Below are positions 7,131 through 14,390 of a DNA stretch of 23,535 bases, in pieces. The notes under the pieces were generated by a model, which was given only the letters and a program-made list of their open reading frames with translations, had not been told where the DNA came from and made no database searches. The number at the start of each line of letters is the position of its first letter. Position 1 is the stretch's first letter. Source of the DNA: Bacillota bacterium. GTDB lineage: Bacteria > Bacillota > Clostridia > Christensenellales > Aristaeellaceae. The stretch covers positions 1 through 23,535 of the forward strand of contig JAEYPB010000005.1 of NCBI GenBank assembly GCA_023411175.1, given 5' to 3'. The position numbers and the translations under genes are program-made.

Positions 7131-7187
7131 CCCCCCGGCGGATACGCTACGATATGGAAATATCGCCGGGGGGTGTTTTGTTTGTTC
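7131..7187 (+). terminator. Terminator after punA, overlapping the start of dacF
   Basis: A perfect 10-bp stem (CCCCCCGGCG at 7131-7140 with CGCCGGGGGG at 7164-7173) closes a 23-base loop and is followed by TGTTTTGTTTGTT. It has the form of a rho-independent terminator for deoB-punA. Its 3' arm and T-run overlap the likely Shine-Dalgarno and first codons of dacF, so it may also affect dacF expression. Confidence 0.75.
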
Positions 7188-8345
7188 CTGAAAATGTTGG
7201 CCTGCGCGCTTGTCTTGTGCCTCGTTCCGGCCATTGCGCTGGCCGCGCCATTGGAAGCGGAGGCACCCATCGAAATCGACTGCGAAGCGGCGCTTTTGAT
7301 GGAGCCCGACAGCGGCCAGGTGATCTTTGAGATGAATGCCGACGACACAAGGGCTGTGGCCAGCGTCACCAAGGTGATGACGATCCTCCTCATCTGCGAG
7401 GCGGTGGAGGACGGCCGCGCGGCGCTGGACGACGTGGTCACCGTGTCCCCGAATGCGGAGGGAATGGGTGGTTCGCAGGTACTCCTGGACATCGGTGAAC
7501 AGCAGACTGTGTCGACGCTGCTCAAGTGTGTCATCATCGCCTCCGCCAACGACGCCTCTGTAGCGCTGGCGGAGCATTTGTATGGCTCGGAGCAGCTCTT
7601 TGTGCAGAAGATGAACGAGCGCGCCCAGGCGTTGGGTGCGGTCAACACACATTTTGTCAATTGCACCGGCCTCCCCGCCAGCGGACAGTACACCACCGCG
7701 CGGGATGTGGCGCTGATGTCACGGGCGCTGATCAATCATGACACTTACTTCAAATACAGCACCGTCTGGTTGGACGAACTGGATCACGGTGATGGGCGCG
7801 TCACGCAGTTGACCAATACCAACCGCCTGATGCGGCTGTACGACGGCTGCGACGGCTTGAAGACCGGCTCTACCCAGGAAGCGGGCTACTGCATGAGCGC
7901 AACGGCAAAGCGAGGCGACATGCGGCTGGTGGCGGTGGTGCTGGGGGCGAAGAGCGGAAAGTCCCGTTTTGACATCGCGGGCCGCATGATGGACCACGGC
8001 TTTGCGAACTACCGAACCTACCCGGTGGCGCAGAAGGGCGCGAAGGTGCGCGGCGAACTGCCGGTGGTGGCGGGTGAGAAGGCTGGGGTTAAGCTTCAGC
8101 TGGACGACAACCTGACGCTCCTGATCGAAAAGGGCGAGGAGGGCGACATTACGCTGACGCCAAAACTCCCCGAAAGCGTGCGCGCACCGGTCAAGGCGGG
8201 GCAGCGGGTTGGCAGCGTGGACGTCGTCAAGGATGGCCGCGTCGTCGGTCAGGTGTCTGTGGCGGCGGCGGAGACAGTCGGCGCGCAGAACTACTGGGAT
8301 GTGGCTCGAAGGGTGATCGGAAACTGGCGGTTCAAAATCACATAA
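7182..8345 (+). CDS. dacF: D-alanyl-D-alanine carboxypeptidase, DacF type
   Basis: About 387 aa. A signal peptide (MFLKMLACALVLCLVPAIA, cut near 21) sends it across the membrane. The penicillin-binding-protein fold shows SxxK at Ser61-Lys64 (SVTK), SxN at Ser121-Asn123 (SAN) and KTG at 227-229. A C-terminal beta domain (about 280-365) ends in an amphipathic segment (YWDVARRVIGNWRF) likely to hold the membrane. It trims the terminal D-Ala of peptidoglycan stems, in spore formers mainly in the cortex. Position after punA supports dacF, but the spoIIA operon that usually follows is absent. The start is uncertain: TTG at 7182 has a G-rich Shine-Dalgarno-like run eight bases upstream; ATG at 7194 and ATG at 7128 are alternatives, the last lying before the terminator stem. 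Confidence 0.9.
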   Translation: MFLKMLACALVLCLVPAIALAAPLEAEAPIEIDCEAALLMEPDSGQVIFEMNADDTRAVASVTKVMTILLICEAVEDGRAALDDVVTVSPNAEGMGGSQVLLDIGEQQTVSTLLKCVIIASANDASVALAEHLYGSEQLFVQKMNERAQALGAVNTHFVNCTGLPASGQYTTARDVALMSRALINHDTYFKYSTVWLDELDHGDGRVTQLTNTNRLMRLYDGCDGLKTGSTQEAGYCMSATAKRGDMRLVAVVLGAKSGKSRFDIAGRMMDHGFANYRTYPVAQKGAKVRGELPVVAGEKAGVKLQLDDNLTLLIEKGEEGDITLTPKLPESVRAPVKAGQRVGSVDVVKDGRVVGQVSVAAAETVGAQNYWDVARRVIGNWRFKIT

Positions 8346-8351
8346 TACACC

Positions 8352-8380
8352 TTGCATTATAGGGAGTTTTTGGGTACAAT
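8352..8380 (+). promoter_or_regulatory. Possible sigma-A promoter of tilS
   Basis: TTGCAT (8352-8357), 17 bp, TACAAT (8375-8380). The -10 matches five of six bases; the -35 only three. The spacing is ideal and it lies in the short gap between dacF and tilS. Confidence 0.45.
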
Positions 8381-8383
8381 AGA

Positions 8384-8407
8384 ATGCGTCCCATTATGTG
8401 GGCGCAT
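8384..8407 (+). promoter_or_regulatory. Bulged stem-loop directly before the tilS Shine-Dalgarno
   Basis: ATGCG(T)CCCA pairs with TGGGCGCAT: 9 bp with one bulged T and a 5-base loop TTATG. The next bases are GGGAGGG, the ribosome binding site of tilS. It could be a 5' mRNA stabilising hairpin or an operator at the transcription start. Confidence 0.4.
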
Positions 8408-8417
8408 GGGAGGGAGC

Positions 8418-9704
8418 ATGCCGGTCGTTGCGCTGTTGCCAATCCTGAAACCGGGCGAGCACGTGCTTTGCGCGGTATCCGGCGGCGCGGACTCGGTTGC
8501 GCTCCTTTTGCTGCTTAAAGATATGGCCGATCGGGGCCAAATCCGTTTGACCGCAGCACATTTTGACCACGGCATCCGCGCCGCCTCCTCCGAGGATGCG
8601 CGGTTTGTGCGCGCGCTGTGCGAGAGGATCGGCGTAGGGCTGATCGAAGGTCATTCGGACGTTCCGGCGCTTGCCCGTCGGGACGGCGTGGGCATGGAGA
8701 CCGCGGCGCGGAACGCGCGGAGGGATTTTCTTGAAAGCGCGCGGCGCGAGACCGGCGCGGATGTGATTGCCACCGCGCACCACGCGGACGATCAGGCCGA
8801 GACGGTTTTAATGCATCTTTTTCGCGGCGCGGGGCTTTCTGGCGCGGCGGGCATCAGGCCCCGGCGTGGCGTCTGGGTACGCCCGTTGCTTAAAACGAGA
8901 AAAGAAGACCTGCTTCGGTTTTTGGTGGCGCTGGGACAGGACTGGTGTACGGACGAGACCAACGCCATTCCGGACACGCCGAGAAACGCACTCCGGTCGG
9001 AAGTCCTGCCGTCGGTTCTTGCACTCTACCCTGGCGCGTCAGAGGCGCTGGGCCGCTTTGCGAAGTTGGCGGGGGAGGAATCCGACCTTCTGGACGAGTT
9101 GGCGGAGGAGTTTCTTTCCGGCAACGGGTGCCGGATTGACGCCGGTCTGTACGCCCTGAATGCGGTTGATGCGAACAGAGCGCTGGTCCGGCGGGCGCTT
9201 CGCAAACTTCGGCCTGAAACAGACTTTGGTACACTAGAATCGCTTACAGAGTTGTTCTTTGCTCCTACAGGTCGATTTCACGCAGCGGGCATCAGCGCGG
9301 AGCGCGCGGGGGGCAAGCTCTATCTGATCGATGAAAGCCTTCCTCCTGAGAGTTTCTTGGGTTGTCTGCGCGTCAGGCCCGCTGAAAACAGACCGGTGTA
9401 TCAAAACGGATTTCGGCAAATTCTCGATCGGGCTGCCGTAGCGGATGCGTCGCTCAGGCTTCGAAAACCGGGGGACTGGATCAGCCCACTCGGAACAAAA
9501 GGCAGGAAAAGTCTGTCGGATTATTTGACGGACCGGAAGATTGACCGCCCCTTGCGCGACCGACTGCCAATTCTCGCATGCGGCAGCGAAGTCATGTGGG
9601 TTGTGGGCGTGGGCATATCGGGCCGGGCGGCGCTCGGCGATAATTCGGAAGCGGTGGAACTGACCTATATACCAAAGAACGACGGAGGGACTTTCGAACC
9701 ATGA
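8418..9704 (+). CDS. tilS: tRNA(Ile)-lysidine synthetase
   Basis: 428 aa. It ligates lysine to C34 of the CAU-anticodon tRNA-Ile using ATP, changing it to read AUA. The N-terminal PP-loop ATPase has SGGADS at 21-26, HFDHGIR (48-54) and the family block TAHHADDQAETVL (119-131) with GAGLSGAAGI (137-146). The TilS C-terminal domain is visible at about 346-386 (LRLRKPGDWISPLGTKGRK). The ATG at 8418 was chosen for GGGAGGG just upstream; the reading frame is open further up but without a better site. Its TGA overlaps the ATG of hpt by four bases, indicating translational coupling, a pairing conserved in many bacteria. Confidence 0.95.
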   Translation: MPVVALLPILKPGEHVLCAVSGGADSVALLLLLKDMADRGQIRLTAAHFDHGIRAASSEDARFVRALCERIGVGLIEGHSDVPALARRDGVGMETAARNARRDFLESARRETGADVIATAHHADDQAETVLMHLFRGAGLSGAAGIRPRRGVWVRPLLKTRKEDLLRFLVALGQDWCTDETNAIPDTPRNALRSEVLPSVLALYPGASEALGRFAKLAGEESDLLDELAEEFLSGNGCRIDAGLYALNAVDANRALVRRALRKLRPETDFGTLESLTELFFAPTGRFHAAGISAERAGGKLYLIDESLPPESFLGCLRVRPAENRPVYQNGFRQILDRAAVADASLRLRKPGDWISPLGTKGRKSLSDYLTDRKIDRPLRDRLPILACGSEVMWVVGVGISGRAALGDNSEAVELTYIPKNDGGTFEP

Positions 9705-10243
9705 TGCAAGACTTGAAGGAAATCCTGTACGACGAAGCAGCAATCCGCGAATGCGTTACGAAGCTGGGCAGGCAGATCGCCCGGGATTACGCGGGCAAGG
9801 ATCTATTGCTGGTGGGCATCCTGAAGGGCGCGGTCGTGTTCTTTTCCGACCTGATTCGCGCCATCGACATTCCGCTCAGCATGGACTTCATGGCCATTTC
9901 GAGCTACGGAAGCGCTACCCACTCTACCGGCGTCGTGCGAATTCTGAAGGATCTTGACAAGCCCATCGACGGGCGCCACGTCATCATCGTCGAAGACATC
10001 ATCGACAGCGGCATGTCGCTGGCCTTCCTTAAGCAGACGCTCTATGCCCGCGGCGCGGCGTCGATGAAGGTGTGTGTGCTGCTCGACAAGCCCGACCGCC
10101 GTCGTACCCATGTGGACGTAGACTACCGTGGGTTTGAAATCCCCGATGAATTTGTCGTGGGCTACGGTCTCGACTATGCCGAAATGTACCGGAACCTGCC
10201 GGTGATCGGCGTGCTGAAGCCTGAAATTTACACAAAAGACTAA
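9701..10243 (+). CDS. hpt: Hypoxanthine (guanine) phosphoribosyltransferase
   Basis: 180 aa, the usual length. It joins hypoxanthine or guanine to PRPP to give IMP or GMP, recycling bases such as those released by the punA product encoded upstream. The PRPP-binding motif is VIIVEDIIDSG (94-104) with acidic Glu98-Asp99 and catalytic Asp102. Other family parts are GILKGAVVFFSDL (39-51), the flexible loop Ser67-Ser68-Tyr69, the purine-binding Lys130 in LLDKPDRR and FVVGYGLDYAE (151-161). The ATG at 9701 has GGAGGGA ten bases upstream inside tilS; ATG at 9704 is an equally plausible neighbour. Confidence 0.96.
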   Translation: MMQDLKEILYDEAAIRECVTKLGRQIARDYAGKDLLLVGILKGAVVFFSDLIRAIDIPLSMDFMAISSYGSATHSTGVVRILKDLDKPIDGRHVIIVEDIIDSGMSLAFLKQTLYARGAASMKVCVLLDKPDRRRTHVDVDYRGFEIPDEFVVGYGLDYAEMYRNLPVIGVLKPEIYTKD

Positions 10244-10252
10244 TGGCGGCGT

Positions 10253-10281
10253 TTGAATTCGGAATGCCGTGCTGATATAAT
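10253..10281 (+). promoter_or_regulatory. Sigma-A promoter of ftsH
   Basis: TTGAAT (10253-10258), 17 bp, TATAAT (10276-10281), with an extended -10 TGA directly before. It is a strong match, so ftsH should be transcribed independently of tilS-hpt. A small hairpin (10296-10309) lies between the predicted start of transcription and the Shine-Dalgarno. Confidence 0.8.
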
Positions 10282-10323
10282 ACACATAGACTGTGCGCTT
10301 TGGAAAGCGAGGGATTCTCTACC

Positions 10324-12273
10324 TTGAATCAAAATAAATTCATGCGCTATCTGCAAGGGCCGTTGATGTACCTTGTTTTGTTGGTAGTCATACTTCTCAT
10401 GGTCAACATGTTCGGGTCCGGCTCGCGCGACACGGTTACGCGGCTCAACTATACGGATCTGCTCAGGCTGATTGAGGAAGACGGCATTTCCAACGCAATG
10501 GTGACCAACACGAACCTTCTTATCGCGCGCAGAACCGACAGCAATATCCCGGAGACGGAGTTTCCCCGGCGGTATGACGTCGTTTCCATCATCAAGAGCG
10601 CGGATCTGTTCGCGTCGGACGTCAAGGCAATTTACGCAAAGCGCCTGAGTAAGCCTGCCGACGAGGTCAATCCGACGGATTACAGCTTCTCGTTTGACAA
10701 CGAGGAACCCGCCACCACCCCCTGGTGGATGGATTGGGTACCGCTTCTGGTCACGATGGGACTCTTCGGCCTGTTCTGGTATTTCATGATGCGCCAGCAG
10801 ACCGGTTCCGGCAAGGGCGGCGTGATGAGCTTCGGCAAGAGCCGGGCGAGGCTGACCGATCCTTCGAAGAACAAGGTCACCTTTGGTGACGTGGCCGGCG
10901 CAGATGAAGAAAAGGAAGAGCTGCGCGAGATCGTCGAATTCCTGAAGGACCCCAAGCGCTTTACCGACGTCGGCGCGCGCATTCCCAAGGGTGTGCTGCT
11001 CGTCGGCCCTCCGGGCACCGGCAAGACGCTGCTCGCCAGGGCGGTTTCCGGCGAGGCGGGCGTGCCGTTCTTCACCATTTCCGGTTCCGACTTTGTGGAG
11101 ATGTTCGTGGGCGTCGGCGCCAGCCGCGTACGCGACCTGTTTGACCAGGCCAAGAAGGCCGCGCCGGCCATCGTCTTCATCGACGAGATCGACGCGGTGG
11201 GCCGTCAGCGCGGCGCCGGACTCGGCGGCGGGCACGACGAGCGCGAGCAGACGCTCAACCAGCTGCTGGTCGAAATGGACGGCTTCTCCCACAACGAGGG
11301 TGTCATCGTCATGGCGGCCACCAACCGCGCGGACATCCTTGACCCCGCGCTCCTTCGCCCCGGCCGGTTTGACCGGCAGGTGACGGTTAACTACCCGGAC
11401 GTCAAGGGCCGCGAGGAGATCCTGAAGATCCATTCCCGCGGAAAGCCGATGGATCCGAACGTCAACCTGGAGATTCTCGCAAAGCGGACGCCCTACTTTA
11501 CCGGCGCGGATCTTGAAAACGTCATGAACGAGGGCGCGATCCTGACCGCCCGAGCGGGCAAGCGCACCATCACGATGGACATCCTGGAAGAGGCCATCAC
11601 GAAGGTCAGCGCGGGCCCAGAAAAGAAGAGCCATAAGGTTACCGAAGACGACAAGAAGCTGGTCGCCTACCATGAGGCGGGCCATGCGATCGTCATGCAC
11701 AACATCCCCGAGTGCGACAATGTGCACGAGATCTCCATCATCCCGCGCGGTAAAGGGGCGGGTGGGTACACCATGTTCCTGCCGGACAAGGAGGTCAACT
11801 ACATCTCGAGCGCGCGGCTTCTGGCGCAGATGAGCGGCATGATGGGCGGCCACTGCGCGGAGCGGCTGGTGCTGGGCGATGTTTCCACCGGTTCCACCAG
11901 TGACTTGAAGCGCGCCACCCAGATCGCGCGCAGCATGGTCACCGAATACGGCATGAGCGACAAGCTCGGCCCGATCTTCCTGGGCGGCGACCATGAGGTC
12001 TTCCTGGGCAGGGATTTCTCGCAGTCACGCTCCACCTTCTCCGAGGACGTCAACGCGCAGATCGACAGCGAGGTGCGCAGGCTTCTCGATTCCAGCTATG
12101 AGCGCGCGCTGATCATCCTGAAGGCGCACCGCGAGAAGCTGGACAGGCTGGCGGAAGCGCTGATCCAGAAGGAAAAGATCGACCGTGAGGAATTCTTGAG
12201 GATCGTCGGCGCTTCGCCGGACGATGTGCGCGGAGGCGCGGACATCGCACCGGATGCAGCCCCAGCGTTTTAA
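10324..12273 (+). CDS. ftsH: ATP-dependent zinc metalloprotease FtsH
   Basis: 649 aa. A membrane-anchored hexameric AAA+ protease that degrades damaged or unassembled membrane proteins and regulators. Two membrane segments (about 13-31 and 137-156) flank an extracytoplasmic domain. The AAA+ module shows Walker A GPPGTGKT (228-235), pore motif FVG (261-263), Walker B IVFIDE (283-288) and the second region of homology AATNRADILDPALLRPGRFDR (split at 331-351). The protease domain has the zinc motif HEAGH (450-454) and a third ligand Asp527 in STGSTSDLKRAT. The start is taken as TTG at 10324 because GAGGGA lies nine bases upstream and the next residues lead straight into the first membrane helix; ATG at 10342 would trim the N-terminus. 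The tilS-hpt-ftsH order is widely conserved. Confidence 0.97.
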   Translation: MNQNKFMRYLQGPLMYLVLLVVILLMVNMFGSGSRDTVTRLNYTDLLRLIEEDGISNAMVTNTNLLIARRTDSNIPETEFPRRYDVVSIIKSADLFASDVKAIYAKRLSKPADEVNPTDYSFSFDNEEPATTPWWMDWVPLLVTMGLFGLFWYFMMRQQTGSGKGGVMSFGKSRARLTDPSKNKVTFGDVAGADEEKEELREIVEFLKDPKRFTDVGARIPKGVLLVGPPGTGKTLLARAVSGEAGVPFFTISGSDFVEMFVGVGASRVRDLFDQAKKAAPAIVFIDEIDAVGRQRGAGLGGGHDEREQTLNQLLVEMDGFSHNEGVIVMAATNRADILDPALLRPGRFDRQVTVNYPDVKGREEILKIHSRGKPMDPNVNLEILAKRTPYFTGADLENVMNEGAILTARAGKRTITMDILEEAITKVSAGPEKKSHKVTEDDKKLVAYHEAGHAIVMHNIPECDNVHEISIIPRGKGAGGYTMFLPDKEVNYISSARLLAQMSGMMGGHCAERLVLGDVSTGSTSDLKRATQIARSMVTEYGMSDKLGPIFLGGDHEVFLGRDFSQSRSTFSEDVNAQIDSEVRRLLDSSYERALIILKAHREKLDRLAEALIQKEKIDREEFLRIVGASPDDVRGGADIAPDAAPAF

Positions 12274-12280
12274 CAGGCAC

Positions 12281-12305
12281 AAGCCGCAAAGCGATTTGCG
12301 GCTTT
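12281..12305 (+). terminator. Terminator after ftsH
   Basis: A perfect 10-bp stem (AAGCCGCAAA with TTTGCGGCTT) closes the tetraloop GCGA, starting eight bases after the ftsH stop. The T-run is short and interrupted (TTTCTCT), so efficiency is uncertain. Confidence 0.7.
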
Positions 12306-12310
12306 CTCTA

Positions 12311-12350
12311 CGGCCGGGAAGGTGGCGGCGGGCGCTGGCTTTCCCGGCCG
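12311..12350. other. Long GC-rich hairpin in the ftsH-vanW gap
   Basis: CGGCCGGGAA (12311-12320) pairs perfectly with TTCCCGGCCG (12341-12350) around a 20-base G-rich loop. It lies six bases after the ftsH terminator. No T-run follows. It may reinforce termination or be a structured RNA end; no known RNA family is recognised. Confidence 0.5.
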
Positions 12351-12428
12351 CAAGAGCTTCTGCGGCGCCACCGGCATGTTCGTGTGCTCGATTTTACTTA
12401 CTTAACCATGAAACAGTCGCCATCTTTG

Positions 12429-12437
12429 TGGTATACT
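12429..12437 (+). promoter_or_regulatory. Extended -10 promoter of the VanW-family gene
   Basis: TGG followed by TATACT (12432-12437) is an extended -10 element, with only a poor -35 upstream. Transcription would start near 12444, which makes the ATG at 12451 almost leaderless and favours the ATG at 12469. Confidence 0.5.
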
Positions 12438-12468
12438 GTAAACCATCTCCATGAAAGGGACAGGACGG

Positions 12469-13905
12469 ATGACGCAGAGCGAACGGCGAAGGAGTATGTC
12501 AAGGCGCAGGGCGGCATCGACGCGGGCGATACGCAGCCTCGTCGCGATGGCGCTTGTTGTGGCCGCAATCGTGTTTGCCATTATCGGCATCATACGCTTT
12601 ACATCCAAGCCCAACGGTTTTCTGCACGGGGTGTATGTCAACGGGATTTCCATGGGCGGCTATTCCTATGAAGAGGGGTACAGGCTGGTCAACGAGATGG
12701 CCGAGCAGCGGCTGAACCAGAACGCCATAACCCTCACCTATGGGGACAAGACCTGGACGCTTACGCCCTCGATGCTGGGCGCGTCGATGGATGTCAATTC
12801 GCAGTTGGCGCTGGCCTGGAACTTCGGCCATACCGGCAACTTCTTTCAGAGGAAGTCCCAGTCGGACTATCTGAAGGATCATACGGTGGTCTTTAATAGT
12901 GAGCTCAAGTACGACGAGGCCGCGCTGGACGAGTTTGTCGCAAAGATCAAGAGCGAGATCGATGTAGCGCCCGTCAACGCGACGGTTACCGTTGAGAGAG
13001 ATGAAAAGTTGACGGTCTCCCAGTCTTCGGACGGGAAGGCGCTGGACGGAGCCGCGCTCAAGGAAGCGCTCGTCAAGGTGATCGTCGAGGGCTCCACGCC
13101 CCGGATTGAGCTGGTGTCTCAGGTCGTCAAGCCCTCGATCTCTTCTGACGAGCTGATCAATGGCACGCAGTTGATCGCCCGCTGCACCACATCCACCGGT
13201 TCCTCCTCCAGCAACCGAACGCACAACATCAAACGTGCGCTTGGCAAGTTCAACGGCTTCGTGGTGCATCCGGGGGAGACCGTTTCCTTCAATAAAGTGG
13301 TCGGCAAGCGCACCGTGGAGAATAAGTTCAAGGAAGCGCCGGAATTCGCCGGTACCAACGTGCAGATGGGCATTGGCGGGGGCGTGTGTCAGGCATCGAC
13401 CACGCTGTACAACGCGCTTCTGCGCGCCGGAATGACGGTGGAACAGCGCTACCAGCATACGATGACCGTTTCTTACATTCCCCCCAGCCTTGACGCCACC
13501 GTCAGCGACAACGGAAAGGATCTCGTGTTTACCAACAACCGGGACAGCGCAATCTACATCTACACCAGCGTCGATTCTGAAAACGCGCAGGTGAAGATCT
13601 ACGGTCAACCCACCGAGTACGAGATCAAGCTGGAGAGCGAGATCCTTCAGGACAACATCGCCTCCAAAAACTACAAGACGAAAAAGGACACCACCGGGAA
13701 ATACGTTTACTACACCGACGAGAAGGTGCTCTACAGCGAAGGCAAGCCGGGCGTCAAATCCCGCGCGTTCATCTGCTACTATGACCGCGCCACCGGTGAA
13801 TTGGCCGGCGAAAAGCGGGTTGAGCTGCACGCAGATTATTATGCCCCGTCCGCTTCGGTCTACTGGGTTGGCATCCACGAGCGCGACGAGGAGATAATAC
13901 CCTAG
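12469..13905 (+). CDS. VanW-family membrane-anchored cell-surface protein
   Basis: 478 aa. A short basic cytoplasmic start is followed by one membrane segment (about 23-43), so most of the protein lies outside the membrane. Residues about 50-235 resemble the putative peptidoglycan-binding domains often found before VanW. The VanW domain spans about 240-380 with FVVHPGETVSFNKVVG (264-279), GIGGGVCQASTTLYNALLRAG (split over 301-321) and SYIPPSLDATV. VanW was named from vancomycin-resistance clusters, but its biochemical role is unknown and this gene has no van neighbours, so resistance should not be inferred. The ATG at 12469 was chosen because AAAGGGA lies eight bases upstream; ATG at 12451 would add six residues. 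Confidence 0.85.
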   Translation: MTQSERRRSMSRRRAASTRAIRSLVAMALVVAAIVFAIIGIIRFTSKPNGFLHGVYVNGISMGGYSYEEGYRLVNEMAEQRLNQNAITLTYGDKTWTLTPSMLGASMDVNSQLALAWNFGHTGNFFQRKSQSDYLKDHTVVFNSELKYDEAALDEFVAKIKSEIDVAPVNATVTVERDEKLTVSQSSDGKALDGAALKEALVKVIVEGSTPRIELVSQVVKPSISSDELINGTQLIARCTTSTGSSSSNRTHNIKRALGKFNGFVVHPGETVSFNKVVGKRTVENKFKEAPEFAGTNVQMGIGGGVCQASTTLYNALLRAGMTVEQRYQHTMTVSYIPPSLDATVSDNGKDLVFTNNRDSAIYIYTSVDSENAQVKIYGQPTEYEIKLESEILQDNIASKNYKTKKDTTGKYVYYTDEKVLYSEGKPGVKSRAFICYYDRATGELAGEKRVELHADYYAPSASVYWVGIHERDEEIIP

Positions 13906-13932
13906 AATATCCAATGGTGGATTGGCAATATT
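13906..13932 (+). promoter_or_regulatory. Bulged stem-loop in the ridA leader
   Basis: AATATCCAAT pairs with ATTGG(CA)ATATT: 10 bp with a 2-base bulge and a 5-base loop GGTGG. It starts directly after the vanW-family stop and ends a few bases before the ridA ribosome binding site. Confidence 0.4.
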
Positions 13933-13950
13933 ACATACGGGGGGATATGG

Positions 13951-14331
13951 GTGAAGAAGGTTTTTCTGACGGAGCGCGGCCCCAAGGCGGTAGGGCCCTA
14001 TTCGACGGCGGTTATTCAGGGAGAGACCGCCTATCTTTCGGGGATGCTGCCGGTGGACCCTGCGACGGGCAAGCTGGTGGAGGGCATCGGCGCACAGGCG
14101 CGCCAGGCGCTTTCCAACATCAAGACCGTGCTGGAGGAGATGGGGCTCTCCTTGTCGAACCTTTTAAAAGTCAGCATTTTTTTGACGGACCTTGCCAACT
14201 TTTCCGAGGTAAACGCGGTTTACAGTGAGTTTCTCGAAATGCCTTATCCCGCCCGCTCTTGCGTGCAGGTTGCGGCGCTGCCGCTGGGCGCGCTGATCGA
14301 GATCGAGGTCATCGCCGCCACCAAGCTGTGA
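13951..14331 (+). CDS. ridA: RidA-family reactive intermediate deaminase
   Basis: 126 aa, the typical length. RidA proteins form trimers and hydrolyse reactive enamine and imine intermediates released by PLP enzymes, protecting other PLP enzymes. Family residues are visible: Gly15-Pro16-Tyr17-Ser18, SGMLPVDPATG (30-40), Arg102 in YPARSCVQVAALP, which binds the substrate carboxylate, and Glu118 in IEIEV. The GTG start at 13951 has a CGGGGGG run about six bases upstream; no better in-frame start exists near it. It stands 45 bp after the VanW-family gene and 59 bp before the prs gene, in the same direction. Confidence 0.93.
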   Translation: MKKVFLTERGPKAVGPYSTAVIQGETAYLSGMLPVDPATGKLVEGIGAQARQALSNIKTVLEEMGLSLSNLLKVSIFLTDLANFSEVNAVYSEFLEMPYPARSCVQVAALPLGALIEIEVIAATKL

Positions 14332-14390
14332 TGCGCACAACAAAAGATGCGATCCTGGGTTCCCGCAGAGTGAAAGGGGCGTAATTCAAG

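Noticed and set aside
10240..11994. 584-codon minus-strand frame opposite ftsH
   Set aside because: Mirror of the ftsH codon pattern, with composition rich in His, Arg and Asp and no domain.
12469..13905. Vancomycin resistance gene
   Set aside because: VanW domains are common in Firmicutes without resistance; no vanH, vanA/B or vanX is nearby.
12499..13914. 471-codon minus-strand frame opposite the VanW-family gene
   Set aside because: Shadow of the plus-strand gene; no ribosome binding site and no family.
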